Shown: piece after piece, positions 11,001-24,475 of the stretch
Layout of the letters: each line of letters opens with the position of its first letter
Numbering within the stretch: the stretch's first letter is position 1
Assembly (NCBI GenBank): GCA_018697195.1
Contig: CM031878.1
Location: forward strand, 70,533,062-70,597,061
DNA from: Certhia americana
Taxonomy: Eukaryota; Chordata; Aves; Passeriformes; Certhiidae
Direction of reading: 5' to 3'
Length of the DNA stretch: 64,000 bases
The notes under the pieces: model-generated
Seen by the model: only the letters and a program-made list of their open reading frames with translations
Database searches by the model: none
Told to the model about the DNA's origin: nothing
Made by a program: the position numbers and the translations under genes

Positions 11001-12469
11001 TAAGTGCCATAGGCTCAAGTGATTTCACACTGATTTTACATTGTATGAATACAATGCATTATCTTTGTAGTATCTTCTTAAGTAATTTATTTTTTTAAAA
11101 AGTAGAATTAAAAAAATCTCAAAAGAATAAAACTGCACAAACTTACCAGTTTTGTAGCTACCTGTAGTGCTTATCAGGCTTCAACAACTACTTAAGCAAA
11201 CAAATTTTTTTTGTTCAGCCCCCAGCCTATGGCCACCAGGACATGGGGTTGTGGGAACAGGGGACAGCACAGCTGTAAAAGCAAATATTGTAGTGCTGAA
11301 ATCGTGGGGTTTTCTCAGCTACCTACCATAAAGAAAGAAGGGCTGAGGAAATGCAGGATGGCAGCACAAGCACTGTTAATAATAATAGTGAGAACCAATG
11401 AGCAGAGTCAAGATGAATAGCAGAAGAAACAATGTTACATTTCACGTCCAGTCCTCTTTGAAACGTCAATGCATTATTGGCATCTTTTCTTTCCAAGAAC
11501 CTCATGTGACTGGCATCTTCTAATCTTACATAAAATCAAATCAGAGTCCCAATTTACAGATGGGAAAAGACTGGATCAGAATCTCTAAGTTTTACTCTTT
11601 GGCCTCTTCAGTGTCTTCTTTTATAAAATTGGTTGCAAAAGTGCAGGACCAAAGTTTTAAACAGTTTGTATTCCATACATGTCGCTTTTTCCTATTCAAT
11701 TACTAGTAAACACAGCTCTTCAGCATCATCTCTGACAGTCAGCAATACAAACTGCACACAAGACGTTTGCTTCCAAAGAAAAGGGTTTGAAGAAGCAGCT
11801 GAATATATAAACAGATAAATACAGTTGGTAAGGACAAAGAAAAGTATTCAAAAATTTAATCTATCACATGTAGGCACAGTGTTGGCCTGACTCAACTTGC
11901 TTCGCTTTTATACTTTTATGCTTAGAGGAGGCAGACACATAATGACTTAGACACCTTCTATTCTCACTGCAGGGGATATCTGTGGATACTGATCTCACTT
12001 CTTTGTGGAGCCCTGTTAAAAAGCTGTTTCTAAAAAAGTCTGATTCCTTGGGCTTGGGAAAAACAGATGGGTATGAACAGCTGGGCAAGCCTGGACCCAT
12101 CCTGCTGACAGAGCACATTCTTATCCAGGTGGCAGAAGACACACAGCTGGCAGGACTACTTGATAAGCCTGATTGATGGGCAGCCATCCAAAGGAGCCTG
12201 GACATGGGGGTGGGAAGAGGCCAACAGGAGCACCATGCAGTCTGGCCAAGACAAATGCCCAGACATTGCCTGGGGTGCATAGCCCTGGCAGCCATTCCCC
12301 CAGGACTAGTGGTATGAGAAAACAGCTTTTTGGGGATGGCTTAAGGCCCTGTCAGGCAGCAAACTGAAGAAGGGTCAGCAGCAAGGACCCAAGCATCCTG
12401 TGTGAGCAGGGGTCCAGCCTGGAGAGCAGGGGAGGAGATGCGCTATCACCCCTTTGCTCAGCACTCTGT

Positions 12470-12995
12470 AGTTAACATCTGGCTACTGCCAGTGTTGGGC
12501 CCCTGCAGTTCAGGAAAACACTGACAGACTGTAGTGAATTAGTTCAACAGATGCCATCAAGAAGGTCAGTGGCTGCAGCACTTGCTCTGTGAGAAGTCTG
12601 CAGAGCTGGGTCTAGTTCAGCCTCAAGCAGTGATGACTTCAGGAGCACCTCTCAGGAGCACCTCTCAGCAGTCCTCAGTACCTATTGAGTGTGATCAAAG
12701 AGCCAGAGCTGGGCTTTTCACAACAGCTGTGATGAGACAGTGAGAGACAACAAGCACAAGATAAACTAAGGAGATTCAGACTGGATATGAAGAATTTTTT
12801 TTGATGGTTAGGACAGCCAAAAAATGGATTGACAAAAAAGGCTGCAGTGTCTCCATCCTTGGAGGTTGCCAAGATCCACCTGCATAAAGCCCTGAGCACC
12901 TTGGTCTGACCTCATGTCTAACCCTGCTCTGGACATAGGGTGGTTGAACTACAGACCTCCTCTGTCCCTTTCAGCCTAAATTACCCTGTGACTCT
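12470..12995 (+). mobile_element. CR1 LINE 3' fragment (plus orientation)
   Basis: Diverged CR1 3' region. Diagnostic pieces are GTGTCTCCATCCTTGGAGG, CCAAGATCCACCTGCATAAA, GGTTGAACTACAGACCTCC and a terminal TACCCTGTGACTCTCTGTGA. The 5' limit is uncertain because matches fade around 12.4-12.5 kb. Confidence 0.75.
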
Positions 12996-14102
12996 CTGTG
13001 AGTACCTGTTTTAAGGAGTCAAGATGGAAGTGGTGCCTATGGTAGATATGAAGGAGCTCTCAGGAAAGAACAGAACCTTTCTCCCATCGTCTTTGAACTG
13101 AGATGAAGGTTTTGGGTTAGCAAAATATTTCATTTCTGGATTCTAAAACGTCTCAAGGGTATAGGACATACTTCTGTCACCTAGAAAAGGTGGCAGATAT
13201 TTTTGATTGACATTCTAATGTCACCATCTCCACAGATTCTTTGGGGCATATATGATTATAGAGCATATATATTGCTTGGTTGTTTTTTGCTCTCCAAGTT
13301 TTTTTATCATCCTCATGTACTGTCTAGAGACCTTGACTCAACATCCTGTCCCACGTGGAACTGCAGATCTGAAGTTCCCTGTGCTGATTCCCGCGTTAGC
13401 CTCAGAACTATGATCAAGCCCTGAGCAAATGTATTCCTATGTCATTTCCCTAGCAACTATGAAAGGAGGTTATGTTCAGAGACCTGTCCTCTGCAGTCAG
13501 TGCAGGGCAGTCAGATTTGGCTGAGGTGGCAAGAAGACGGTTGCTTGGAAGCAAGTGTTATTAGGGAGAAGCTACTCCTCTTTCAGGGCTGGACTTTTCT
13601 CAGAGAAGGAAAAAACCTGCTGTTAGACTTGCATGAAATTCAAGTCTTGTATTGCCAGCAGGGGAGGCTGGGGGAAGCAGTGGTGAAAATCACACGTAGG
13701 CTAGTTTTGGGTAAGCACATGGGATAGTTGAGTAAGTGATGGAGGATCACAGACTCTGGGGATCTGAGTTGGTCCAGTAATTTCCTGAAGCTGGCTGTTC
13801 ACAGCTTGAAAGGTTACCGCCTGCAGATGGAAGAACAGGCTTTGTCTTCCTGCACTGAAGACCTTATACCCTCCTGCACTCCAGTAATGCTGAAGAAGAA
13901 GTTTTGTGTGTGCTGCACAATAAACACACATAATTGCACCTCTGTTAACACTGATGTCCATCAGGACCAGCTGCTTTCTCCAGTCATTCTCTGTTCTTGC
14001 AAAATAGAAATATATGTACATCACAAGCAAAAACAAACACAAAACAAAGTGACAGAAAGCAATGCAGGTATGTTATTGTTCTAGTCCCCTTAGGCAGAGG
14101 AT

Positions 14103-14184
14103 TCACTCACACACTCACTCACTCACTCACTCACTCACTCACTCACTCACTCACTCACTCACTCACTCACTCACTCACTCACTC
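14103..14184. repeat. (ACTC)n microsatellite
   Basis: About 20 nearly perfect tetranucleotide units (CACT/ACTC). Its translation gives a meaningless THSLTHS-type open frame. Confidence 0.97.
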
Positions 14185-14417
14185 CAGGAGTTCCGAGTGA
14201 CTAAGTTAAGCTAGAAAGCCAGTGTTAGCAGCAAATGGATTACTTTAGAAGACCACTGCAGAATGGCTGAGTATTTATTTCTCACAAGTTGTTCCTGAAA
14301 CAAAAAAATTAAAACAAAACCAAAAAGAACTTTCCAAGCCCATTGTAGATAAACATACCAAGTCTCAGCTGCTGATATAAGCACCAGCTTTACAGTTAAG
14401 AAATTAAATTATTATAC

Positions 14418-14720
14418 CTACTTGTTTGTGGGCAGTGTCTCTACTGCTACAAGCTTCTGGTGAGGTGTTTGCAGGCAAAGAGACTCAGTCCTTCTAATCA
14501 CTAACTTTTATAAAATTCTTGGTGGGGCTTTTTTTTCTTTCCTCCCCCTCCACTGCTTCATTGTCCCTCCTCCCCCGCAGGCTGCCCGGGGAGGTGTCAC
14601 TGCTCAAGGTCGGTCATTGGCTATCAGACCACCACCACACACCTCCAATGGGATCTGGTCATGCTCCTGCTGTTCCTCCCCCTTGCCGTCCCCTGTGTAT
14701 ATATGGCCATTCATGCAGTA
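14418..14720 (-). promoter_or_regulatory. Candidate promoter and noncoding exon 1 (possibly ALDOB)
   Basis: On the minus strand a CCAAT box (GATAGCCAATGA, 14616-14620) is followed about 105 bases later by TTTTATAAAA at 14506-14515. That predicts a start near 14480 and a short exon ending at a weak donor, AAGTAG/GTATAA, near 14418. This fits a noncoding ALDOB exon 1 with an intron of about 6.4 kb; the human intron 1 is also several kb. However, the same block can be read on the plus strand: inverted CCAAT at 14616, CCAAT at 14645-14649, and TATATATGG at 14697-14705. TTTTATAAAA is self-complementary, so direction is not settled. No clear HNF1 site, expected in ALDOB promoters, is seen. Treat as tentative. 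Confidence 0.3.
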
Positions 14721-17700
14721 AAACTGAGATGTTTTCCAGTTATTTCAAATTATTCTTCCTTTTTCTAAAACTGACCCAAAAGAACTACAAGAGAAACCAT
14801 GGAAATTGCTTACAGGTATCTTGGGCACAATTTTATCATTTAGGGTTAGATCTTCTGAAAGCTTATACTTAGAAAACTTCATGAATAAAGAACAGATAAT
14901 AAAATGCAGAAACAATGCAGCAGATCCTTAACTGGCACGAGTTGGTATCATTTCAGAGGCTTCCTAAGTGTCACACTGCTTTTCCTCACTGGAAAGTCTA
15001 GCATGGAAACATATTTTCCATTTGGTATATGGAAAGGCAAAATGTGATGCTACAGTATCAGGTTTAATGAAAGAGGGAATTCTGATGTTCCGTAACACAG
15101 TGTACCTGTGAAATTAATGGTTGTCAGGCCACATATGCCCACATTTTTTGAGGTGCACAGCTGCAAGCCAAATTTTCCCCCAAAATCCCACTGAGATGCC
15201 CGCCCATATTGCAATGATATGCAAGCTTCTCTGTTGCTTAGAAGAATTTTTCAGTGAAAAATACTGTATAAATGGTGTACGGGCATTGAGGTTTATATGA
15301 ATCCACAGCACAACCATTCACCAAGTCTAGGCCTATAGATTTGGCTATTTGCTTTATTTTCTTTCTCCCCATCCTGCAGGCTAGTACTCCTGGAGGGAAC
15401 TATAGCACAAGGACTGTTGGACAAACATCATACCCTCAGGAACAATGCCCTCTGCAACCTTGGACATTGGCATATTTTTACCACAGAGACACAGTGTTTG
15501 CCTGAAGAATGACGTAGTTTCTCCATTTGTTTGGGTCCTGCATTGACCCCTTTGGCCTTTACATGGACAGGTGAGACACCTGATTTCCCCTCTCTCCAAA
15601 AATCTTCCTTTAGGGCACTTCTTTCTTGAGCCTCTCTTGTGCAGCTGCATGCCGAGGTCAGTGTTTGTAGGAAACAACAGGAACCTGCCCGTCTGACAGT
15701 CAGCAGCTCTGAAGGAGCTGACAATGCAGTCCAGTCAAAAGCCTTGTGTTTGTGTTCCTCTGTTTTCTTTCATGTTGCCCTTCCTGATCCATTCTTTTTT
15801 AGCTGAAGGAAGCTGTGGCATATAACATGGACATAAAGCCTTCCCTGCTTTACAGTGTTTGCTTTACATTCCATTTCTCCCATCCTAGCAGAAAACATAC
15901 CTCATGGTGTATTAGTTTCTCCACCACAACAGAAGCATCTAATAGAGATTACAAATATTTTTAATTAAATACCTTATCTAAGATCCTCTTGCAATCAAGA
16001 AGGTGTGATAATGGTGGTGGTCTTCTTCAAGGTCAGAGTTTGAGTCCTGTTTTTCCTGGTTTGGCTAGAAGCTGATACAGGAGGGAAGATCTTGGAATTG
16101 TTTCATTCCCAGTGTCATCTGCAATATGGTCTCATGGGCTATTAGAGATAATCTGTGGGAGTCTTCTTGAAAGAAAAGCAGTGTCAGATATTTAGATATG
16201 ACTTTAAATAATCCCCTGCAGCCCACCTTGCATTTTTAACTCTTTGAGAAATATATAAATGTATTTCCATACGGATAATTCCTGGTGTGTGCCTTTCCAG
16301 ACCATCTAACCCTTCAATTAGGCACTCCCAGCAAAGGATTACAGATCATCACAGAGATTTTGAGGACAGAGGAGATAAAAAGGTGAATGGACAAGATGCT
16401 TAATTTTTTCACTTAATTTAGGAATGGAAGCCTTTTCAGGAAAGAGTATGGAATGAGCAGTCATGGTAGATTATGTCACGCTAAGGTGTTAGTATGTAGA
16501 CAGATGTACACTATCACACAGACTATACTGTGCAGAAATAACAGTGATATTTAAATTACACTGGAAAAGAGTACATACTTTCATCACACATAATCATATT
16601 TTGGGGGTACTTGTGCCTCTTATAATAGAGGTTATAATAATATTGTTTCTTAAACAAGAGGAAAAAGCTTGCATCGTGAGTGGTATGCAATGTACATGCA
16701 TTTACCAAACAACTAACCCAGCCCATAAAAAGTACCAAATCACTGCCTGCACTAACTATTCCATGGCAAAATTGGTGTGTTATCCAAGCTGTAATTCTGT
16801 CTCATGGAGGTAGAGTTTGAACTCAGACCTGGAAACTCTAACACCTTTCCAGTGGCCATGAAGGCAGAGCTCCCAGTGGGAGTTCAGTTTCAGAGGCAGA
16901 ACCATGTCTCCTCTGCACCCCTGGGGTTCCTCAACCCGCTCTGCCTCCAGCATGGGAAGGAGGACATAGGACAAAGATCTCAGTCAAGGATAAGGGAGGT
17001 CAATTGCAATAAAGAACAACTACTCTCTTTTTTTTGTGTTCTTAGAAATGGTTATGCAGACTATTGCAGTGCTTCCTGATACACTCTTTTAGTGAATAGT
17101 ATAACAATTTATTAGAGAAAGGGTTAGCTTTGAGTTTTGAACGTCTGAAAACTGATTGCTTAAATACATAACTAACTAAATACAGGGCTTTTCTGCACAG
17201 ATTATGGGGTTTTTTATGTGTTCATGAGAGCTGATATAAACAGTCTTGCAATATAAAAAACTTTATACCTGTGTTTGACATCACTGCAAACAAGATGCAT
17301 AACTAGTTACAGAGTTTAAATGTTCATTGTTGTGCATTTTATAGCATAGAAACGGAAAGTTGTAGTTAGCTATAAAAGAGATTGCTTAGGTTAAAACAAA
17401 AGAAATGTGTGAATTTTCTGTTTGAAAGGCTTGGAGATTTTGCTAGTGTCAATGTTTTCATCTGAAATTCCCATAGAAAAGTTGACAGAAGTAGGCATTT
17501 AAAAATATTAGAGACCATTGAGAACTGTATTCACTTGTGGCATGGGTTATTACTTAGGTCTTAATTTGTGAGTTTACTTTTTGAAATTTGACAATGCAAG
17601 TACTGGATTTTTGTAGTAGAAGTTAATTTAATTGCTATCATTGTTATAACCAGCCTTGCTAACAAAGGATCTGACAGTTGTGCACTAAAGTTTTAGGTGA

Positions 17701-20700
17701 AGTCTTGCTGGATAAAATATATTAAAATCTACAGAAAGCCTGTTTTAAAGAAAACAGATAAAAATATTTTAATTGCTTATGAATTTCCAGATGGTGATTT
17801 TTATTATCTGTTTCTAGCAGTGTAATTCTGATAATGTTTTGCCTTTAACTACTCAAATTAACTAGCAAATTAAATAAAAAAATAAGTGAATGGGAAGAGA
17901 GATAAATTGTAGTACACTTCAGAAGGAATTATGAAAATGAAATGGATGACACAACTTCAGAGATGATATTACATGAGAAAAATTACAAATATACAGCTTA
18001 TCTCTGCACTGAAGTAAGTTAAATACTATTTTGGATGTGGTCAGACCTGTAAAATGGATTGAAATGGAATGGAAAAAAACACTGGGAGTTGGAAAGATGT
18101 CCAAGAATAATATGCATCCACATGAAAAACACCTAGCTCTGTTGCCCCATGAGGCTTCTGCCTGCGTGATGGGGTTAAAGTCTAATCTGAGCAGGTTTGA
18201 GCAGAGTGGAGTCTGCCTCCTACCCACCTCTCCACACTGTGCTGGATGTTTCCTGTTTTCTGTACTCTGCAGTCTTGCTTAACCATCTCAAAGTCCAGCT
18301 TGTTCATCCCTATCTAATCAGAGGTAGTGTTTATTAAGTAGTTTGTTTTCCCCCATCACCTACAGCCCTCACCCCCAATGTGAAGAGCTTGGCTGTTTAA
18401 CCCCACTGGAAGAAATGCCCCTGTATTTTTGGCTCCACAGCAGTTTGCAGACAAGTACATTGGGGGGCTGGGGGGTGTTGGGCAGAACAGACTTACACCA
18501 CCAAAGAGATTGCACAAGAAAGGGTTTGCTTTGTTCTGCATTCTGTGCAACTTAAAGCTGGGCTACAACAAACATCATGACTTGGAATGAAAAACAGGCA
18601 AGCATGCAGCACTGCTGTTCTCAAACAGAGATCTTTACACTAATTTCAATATTGGGTATAGCAAACAAGGATACAACCTTAAATCCAGCTGCCTGTGTCA
18701 ACTTTCCTGGGCTGTGAGAAACAGCTCTAACAGGACATGTAGGTAAATGCTGTAATGACACTGGTCTCTGTGTCTTTCTGTTGACATTTTGTTTTTAAAT
18801 AAAGCAAAAAGGCGAACACCTGGCTTCTGTAAAGGGAGACATTTAACTGTTTATTATCTGTTTATCTCAGCAGTACATGGTCCCCCAAAAAAGCACAGTT
18901 TGGTGCTTCATGTTAATATTTGCATTAAGTTTGCAAAATACAAACCACAACAGATGTCTGAACTGGGCCAGCTTGCTGAAAGAACCATTTGTAGATGTGG
19001 TTTCTGTCCAGGAACACTGGACACTAGGGCAGAAATCCTAAGAGAAAGCAGGCACAGCTTGACAGTGTTAAGCCCAGGGGCTTAACAGAACAATAAAATG
19101 GAACTCTTCATCAGCATTTAAAAATCATTGTTGTTCCTAGCTTCCTAGCCACCAACATGGCATTCCTAACTTGCCATGAAGAACAGTCATGGGAAGGGAC
19201 ACTGATGTTGCTGACCTTAGCCTGTAGGTACATGGATAAATTGGCTGATGGGGTGGATTCTCCCAAAGCTGTCAGGACAGATAATCAGTGGAAATGAAGT
19301 TACTTCAGAATGGAGACATGCAGTGGAGAAGCACAGACCATAGAGTACCTAATTCTCCATGCATTTTTGTCAGGTGTATATTTTACTGAAGATTATTCAG
19401 ATCCACATGCTGGGCCCTGCCATCTGCTGAATTTGGATACGGTGTCTGTAAAGCTGGTATAACAGAGAAACTCTGACTTTGGGAGAGAAACTTCCAATGC
19501 CTTTGTAACTACAACTGTCTTTCACAGAAAATTACCTTTTTTATTTTGTGAAATATGTACTATCTCTATGCAGGAGTAAGCCAAAGTTAAATTCCACCAC
19601 TTAGTGCTTAATTTTCTCTTAGGTCCCTCTTAAAATCCCTCGATTTTGATTGGAGAAGAACCTGAAAAACCTGGTCTTATAAGACCTGCTTTGAGTGGGG
19701 TTGGATCAAAAATTATTACATTGTGCCAATGCATGAACATGGGAGTACCTTTCTTTGTCAAATATGGTAAGGAAAGGTGGATCTGCCAATCAGGAAAACA
19801 AACAGTAGGACACAGAAAGAAGAGACAATTAACAGAGTTTTTATATAAAGGTTGTTTATTTTGTAGAAAGCTTGCTTGTAAATAACTTTATTTTAAAAAC
19901 CAAACAAAAACAAAGCAAACAAACAAACAAAATACCAAAACAAAAATCCAAAATAAAACACAAAAAAACTCCCCAAAACAATTCAGCCTGTATCCAGACA
20001 AACTTCTGCTGAGATACTCAATCTGGTGATTCACAGCTCTGCACCGCAGGAAGGAAGGCTTTTCTCTCTTCAAAACAGTGCCTTCTCACAAAGACATTGA
20101 TGCCCAGTGGAGTTAGAAACTCCTCTTGGGCTTCTAATCTAGTAGAGCTCTGTCAGTTTATGCCATGTGTTCTGCTGGCATCATGCTTATGTTGGACATG
20201 CTTTGGAAACAAATGTAATTTTTGTTTAAGTTAATAACTCCCCCTGAACAGTCTTGGATAATAAAGACTTGGGTCCTGCTGATGGCCCATCAAGAAAACT
20301 CCTCTTGTGCAAGCAGCAGTTGCTGCATTGAAGGATAGTCTCCAAACTATTGGGAACAAACCAACACCCAAGCAAATCCATACTATTTGTTTCAAAAATA
20401 GTCATTAAGCTTGATTTAAAGGGAAAGAAACCAAGCTCTTAAGGCCACATTTTTAATACCGTTCTTTTAACTTCTGTAGTCTGAGGTGGGGCAACTCAGT
20501 TCCCCTCCTCTTAGAGAAAAGAGAGGGAAAAGGCTTTTAGGTGTTTGAAACTGCATTTTGAGCCTGAACTGCAGAACAAAATCCAGCAGGAATTAAAAAT
20601 TCACGGTGACCTCCCATTCTCTGAGGGCGATGTGCACTTCTCTGACTTCTAATTTTTAGTAAAACATGCAGCACAGAAAAAAGAAACAAGACTCAATCTG

Positions 20701-21172
20701 CTTCTGGAAGATTGGAAGGCAACAGCAGGAGCCCTTTCCTGGGATGCCCCACTGGCAGGGTGGGCACTGTGCAAATACCTGAGTAACTCAGAACAGCTCC
20801 CTGCAGGCTCAGCAAAGCAGCACCTCCATTGTGAAGGTGAGTTATGCACTTTAGAAATTGTCCCAGAAGGACATAAAGAATTTATTAACCTGCTTCTTGC
20901 ACAAAGGAGTTTGTTTTCTGCTGGTTTATCTGAAACTCTCACACTGGCACACTGGGCCATCTGCACAGCCAAATTCTCTGATCTCTTATGCCATGAAAAT
21001 TGTCTTATAATTTAGAAAGGATGTCTCAAATTCATGTTCTTAATTTCCAGCTATGAGGCTCAGTGAAATTACTGACCTCCCCTGGACTTTTGGGATGACA
21101 GATAAAGTACTACTGGACAAACAGGAGAATAACTTTGAGATAAATGGATAAATCATTTCCCACATCAAAACA
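14721..21172. other. Intergenic, no gene seen
   Basis: Mostly AT-rich unique sequence. The open frames are short (up to about 100 codons), and none resembles a known protein or has convincing exon borders. An A-rich, AAAC-type stretch lies at 19890-19980. Confidence 0.5.
19890..19980. repeat. A-rich AAAC-type low complexity
   Basis: Irregular CAAA/CAAAA units. This could be an old retroelement poly(A) tail or a microsatellite. Confidence 0.8.
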
Positions 21173-21268
21173 TTTATTAACTGGATATGGTTAATTTGGT
21201 TACTTTCTAAGGTTTCTTTCTTTTTTTTTTTTTCCCTTTTCCTTTTTCCATTCCCTGTCCCATTTATT
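21173..21268 (-). terminator. PGAP4: Candidate distal PGAP4 poly(A) signals
   Basis: Two minus-strand AATAAA hexamers (plus TTTATT at 21263-21268 and 21173-21178) lie about 2.0-2.1 kb after the PGAP4 stop. A closer ATTAAA variant lies at 22624-22629. Which one is used cannot be told from sequence alone. Confidence 0.3.
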
Positions 21269-23251
21269 GTACATGGCTGAGAGATTTTCTTTGAAGAATG
21301 AATATGAATAGAACATCATGAAAAGAACAGGCACTGTCCTGCATTTATACAGTACAAAGATCTAAAAGAGAGAAGAACAATCCCACTGGACTGAAACATT
21401 CACAGCTGAATATACAGAAACCACTTGTATGTGCAGGCACTTGGTGGAAGAAACATACAGTGACACTCAAATCCTGACACCCAAACCCCACTGCAGTGAA
21501 GCCAGAGGAGAGATTTGCTCACCTGTCACTGTGTGAATGCCCTGGCATCTCCAGGACTCTCAGCAGCTGGGAACAAAATGCGGTATTGCCTGTGCCACTT
21601 TTCCAGTGTCCTGTGCCAGGAGGCCAGGCGGCCTTGCCTTCAGAATGGCATGGAACCCACAGACAGTCTTTACTCACTCTAATTTCCAAAGATGTTCTAA
21701 AAGTATCCAGCTGATTACTGGAGAGCAAAGCACTGCTGTGATGCTGTTTCTCAGCTAACCTGCACTGTGCCTTTGTGCTGGGTAACTGATACCCCCACTG
21801 TGCTGACAGAGAGGGGGGTTGCCATTTTCTTTGGTTTTCTCTCTCAGGAGTTTTAAGTATTTCTCACCTATAATCAGACTTGTTAAGAGGCATAAATCAC
21901 CTGGAAGAGAGCTGGGAGAAGAAAACTCAAAGCCGATTCCTTCCATTACCAAAAAGAAAAACCCAAACAACTCCTACTGATTAAACTCAACAAAAAGTAT
22001 TTTCTTGGTTCATTCCAAAGCAAGGAATATGGTTTTAAAAATAGTTCAACCAAATGCCACCTCGAATTTGATTCAATGCTCACTAAAGCCAAATTGAGCT
22101 TTTCATCAGATATACCCAATTTTTGCCTGTTTTCATTCAGAATGAGGTCTGTTGTCATCTGCAAGGTTTTATATTTAACTGTGCTCACAGCCCTGGTGCA
22201 AAGTACCTATCCCAGATACCTACCAGGACACACGGTCACTGTCAGAGTGGCCCCTTGATGTACTGTGCTATTGCTGCTTGTTCTTGTGAACAGCTGTCTT
22301 TGTTTCCCACAAGTATTTTGCTTTCTGCCAGGAGCAGTGAATGAACCACTCCAGCTGAACTGTGAATTACAGCTCCAGAATGAACAAGAATCTTGCACAG
22401 CACACCCGATCTAATCTTTCCTTTGCTTCTGTGGTGAGGGAAAGTCAGGGTAAATTCATGTTGCACGTCTAAATTCAGTGACTGATAAGACCACTTCCAA
22501 ACAACACAGCAATCATTGTGTACAACGTGTGTCATGTACCAATGAAAATGTGCATTTGTGACCCATCTGTGCAACACCCGTGGCTGTGATTCTGTTTTTC
22601 TATCCCTACTCTCAGAGGTGACCTTTAATGAAGCAGCAGTGGTTTTGTTTTTAAGAGCCTCTGGTTGAAGCAAAAGAAGTGGGAATGGTGGAGGTGCGGA
22701 TTGGGAGACAGTAACCTAAAGAGACTTCATAAATTTGAAGTATCCAGGCAGAAAGTTCCTGCAAACCACTCCTGCTTTTGAAGGGTCTGCGCAAAACCAC
22801 AGCTTTGGAACAGAGACAGGTCAGAGATCAGACCTTGGTATGGATGAGGAAATACGGCTTTCCCCTCCTCATCAGCTTAAATTTGAAACATTCAGTTTGT
22901 CCAACATTTCTGCTCCCCTAAGTTGATGGTTTTTGTAACCACTCTCCTGGAGAGTAGATAGGAAAGCTGTGCATGTCGGTGTGAGAGCTTTTCTTTGGGA
23001 ATGGCTAAGGAGAGTGAGCTGGAATCCTCCAGTCCCCTCAGAGGTGGTGCACGGTGATTAGTTTCAAGTTCATATTAAATAGGGTCTCTGTTGTACATAA
23101 GCTGATTTTTTAAGAAAACTTGTACTTTAAGAGAGTGTTATTCTTTGTCCACGTGGAGACACAGGATACCCAGTGCAAGCAGCACAGAATCCAATCCTCT
23201 GCCCTGTGCCAAGTGCCCTGGGTGTTTTTTGTGCGGCAAGGCAGGAGCAGC

Positions 23252-24475
23252 TCACAGCAGTTTCGGGTCGCTGTTCAGTCGGAGGCTGGAGTACATCCCC
23301 ACATGACGCACCAGGTTGGGCTCCACCACGAAGGCGTTCTCGCCCTTGCCCCGCAGCACTGAATAGAGGGCAGTATCCTTGGCAAAGCCCTGGCGGCAGT
23401 GCAGCCCCCGCAGGTATCCCGAGGCCCGGCGGGCAGAGGCAGCAGGGAAGAGCATGGCAGGCGTGCAGCACTCGCTGGCCGGCACCACATTGTAGAGCGC
23501 GGGGTGCAGGCGGCGCAGCTCCAGCCCATAGTGCCGCCCCACCAGTTCCGACAGGGCCATGCTGTATAGGGCAAAGAACACCACCAGGCACCAGCTGGGG
23601 CCTGCCCGCCCCATGGTCCAGCAGTATGCACAGGTCAGCACTGGCCCCAGGAACATGCCAAGGCCCAGCCACTCCAGGATCCTCATGGGCTCGGGGTTGA
23701 AGTAGCGCTGGAGCCTCTCGGGATGGTACAGCTTGAAGTAGAGAGCATCTCTGAGGTAGGGCTTGGAGAACCGTGCCGAGAAGAGGTGCTGCAAGACAGA
23801 AAATATCTCCTCCTCTGGCACAGCATCATCTTCCACAAGGAGGATGTACTCTGGGTTATACACCAGCAGTGACTGCTCAAGGCAGAAGACATAGTCCTGC
23901 TTCTCCTTCTCAAACTGATTCAGGCTGGGATCAGGATTCTCTCCAGCTCTGTCACGGCTGACCATAGGAAAGAGGCTGCTCAGCAGCCTGACATCCTGAT
24001 GGCTGCTGGGGTCTGACTCCACGTTACAGAGGAGCATGCGGTGGCTCTGGCAATACACCCCACATTTCTGGAGGAGGCGGTGGAAGTGGGAGGCCACTTG
24101 CAAGACATAGTGGAAATCATTCCGCCTCTGCACAGTGATAATGGTGATCAGGAGCAAGGGCTGCAAAGCATCACTGCCAGAGGCCTCAGAGGCATTTGGC
24201 ATCTGCCTCTTCTCAAAGTAATGGAGGGCATCCTGGCCTTCCTGCTGGTTCTGCTCTAGGAACTCCTGGCTCATGGGGTTCAGGTGCCAGTGTCGCAGGT
24301 AGAAGTAAGAGTGGAGAAGCCGGTGGCAGATCAAAGGTGCCAGCACACCAAAAGTCAAAACAGTCAGGGTGAGGAGATGGATGAAAGGGCTGGACCAACG
24401 GCACCATTTCCCACAGAGCTGCCAGGCTCGGTGTAACATAACTGCTGCAAAGGAGGGCACTCCTGCACTGCTCAT
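23252..24475 (-). CDS. PGAP4: GPI-anchor GalNAc transferase PGAP4 (TMEM246), intronless coding region
   Basis: Golgi membrane glycosyltransferase that adds beta-1,4-GalNAc to the first mannose of GPI anchors after attachment to protein. The single open frame of 407 residues (human 403) matches the family along its whole length. There is an N-terminal membrane segment at about 31-52 (LLTLTVLTFGVLAPLIC), then HRLLHSYFYLRHWHLN. A catalytic-type acidic motif, VEDDA, sits at 214-218 (EDD 215-217), followed by LYHPERLQRYFNPEPMRILEW. A tandem pair of membrane helices at about 268-286 and 294-312 interrupts the GT-A fold, a hallmark of PGAP4. One N-glycosylation sequon (NAS, 94-96) is present. The first Met was chosen; Met13 aligns with an internal Met of the human protein and is a possible alternative. 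A splice acceptor at 24568-24570 shows that the coding exon is preceded by noncoding sequence. Confidence 0.96.
   Translation of the reverse strand: MSSAGVPSFAAVMLHRAWQLCGKWCRWSSPFIHLLTLTVLTFGVLAPLICHRLLHSYFYLRHWHLNPMSQEFLEQNQQEGQDALHYFEKRQMPNASEASGSDALQPLLLITIITVQRRNDFHYVLQVASHFHRLLQKCGVYCQSHRMLLCNVESDPSSHQDVRLLSSLFPMVSRDRAGENPDPSLNQFEKEKQDYVFCLEQSLLVYNPEYILLVEDDAVPEEEIFSVLQHLFSARFSKPYLRDALYFKLYHPERLQRYFNPEPMRILEWLGLGMFLGPVLTCAYCWTMGRAGPSWCLVVFFALYSMALSELVGRHYGLELRRLHPALYNVVPASECCTPAMLFPAASARRASGYLRGLHCRQGFAKDTALYSVLRGKGENAFVVEPNLVRHVGMYSSLRLNSDPKLL

Larger units (their letters stand above)
8041..14417 (-). other. ALDOB: Probable ALDOB intron 1
   Basis: The first coding exon opens ten bases downstream of an acceptor (CCCACAG ending at 8041), so an upstream noncoding exon must exist. 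No coding exon is seen up to about 14.4 kb. Contents noted: a CR1 copy at 12470-12995, an isolated TATA-like string at 9046-9053, and an ACTC microsatellite at 14103-14184. The right boundary depends on the tentative promoter at 14.5 kb. Confidence 0.45.

Noticed and set aside
14103..14184. Possible CRISPR-like array
   Set aside because: Uninterrupted tetranucleotide repeat in a vertebrate genome, with no spacers.
13997..14200. Frame with repeated THSL motif
   Set aside because: Translation of the ACTC microsatellite.
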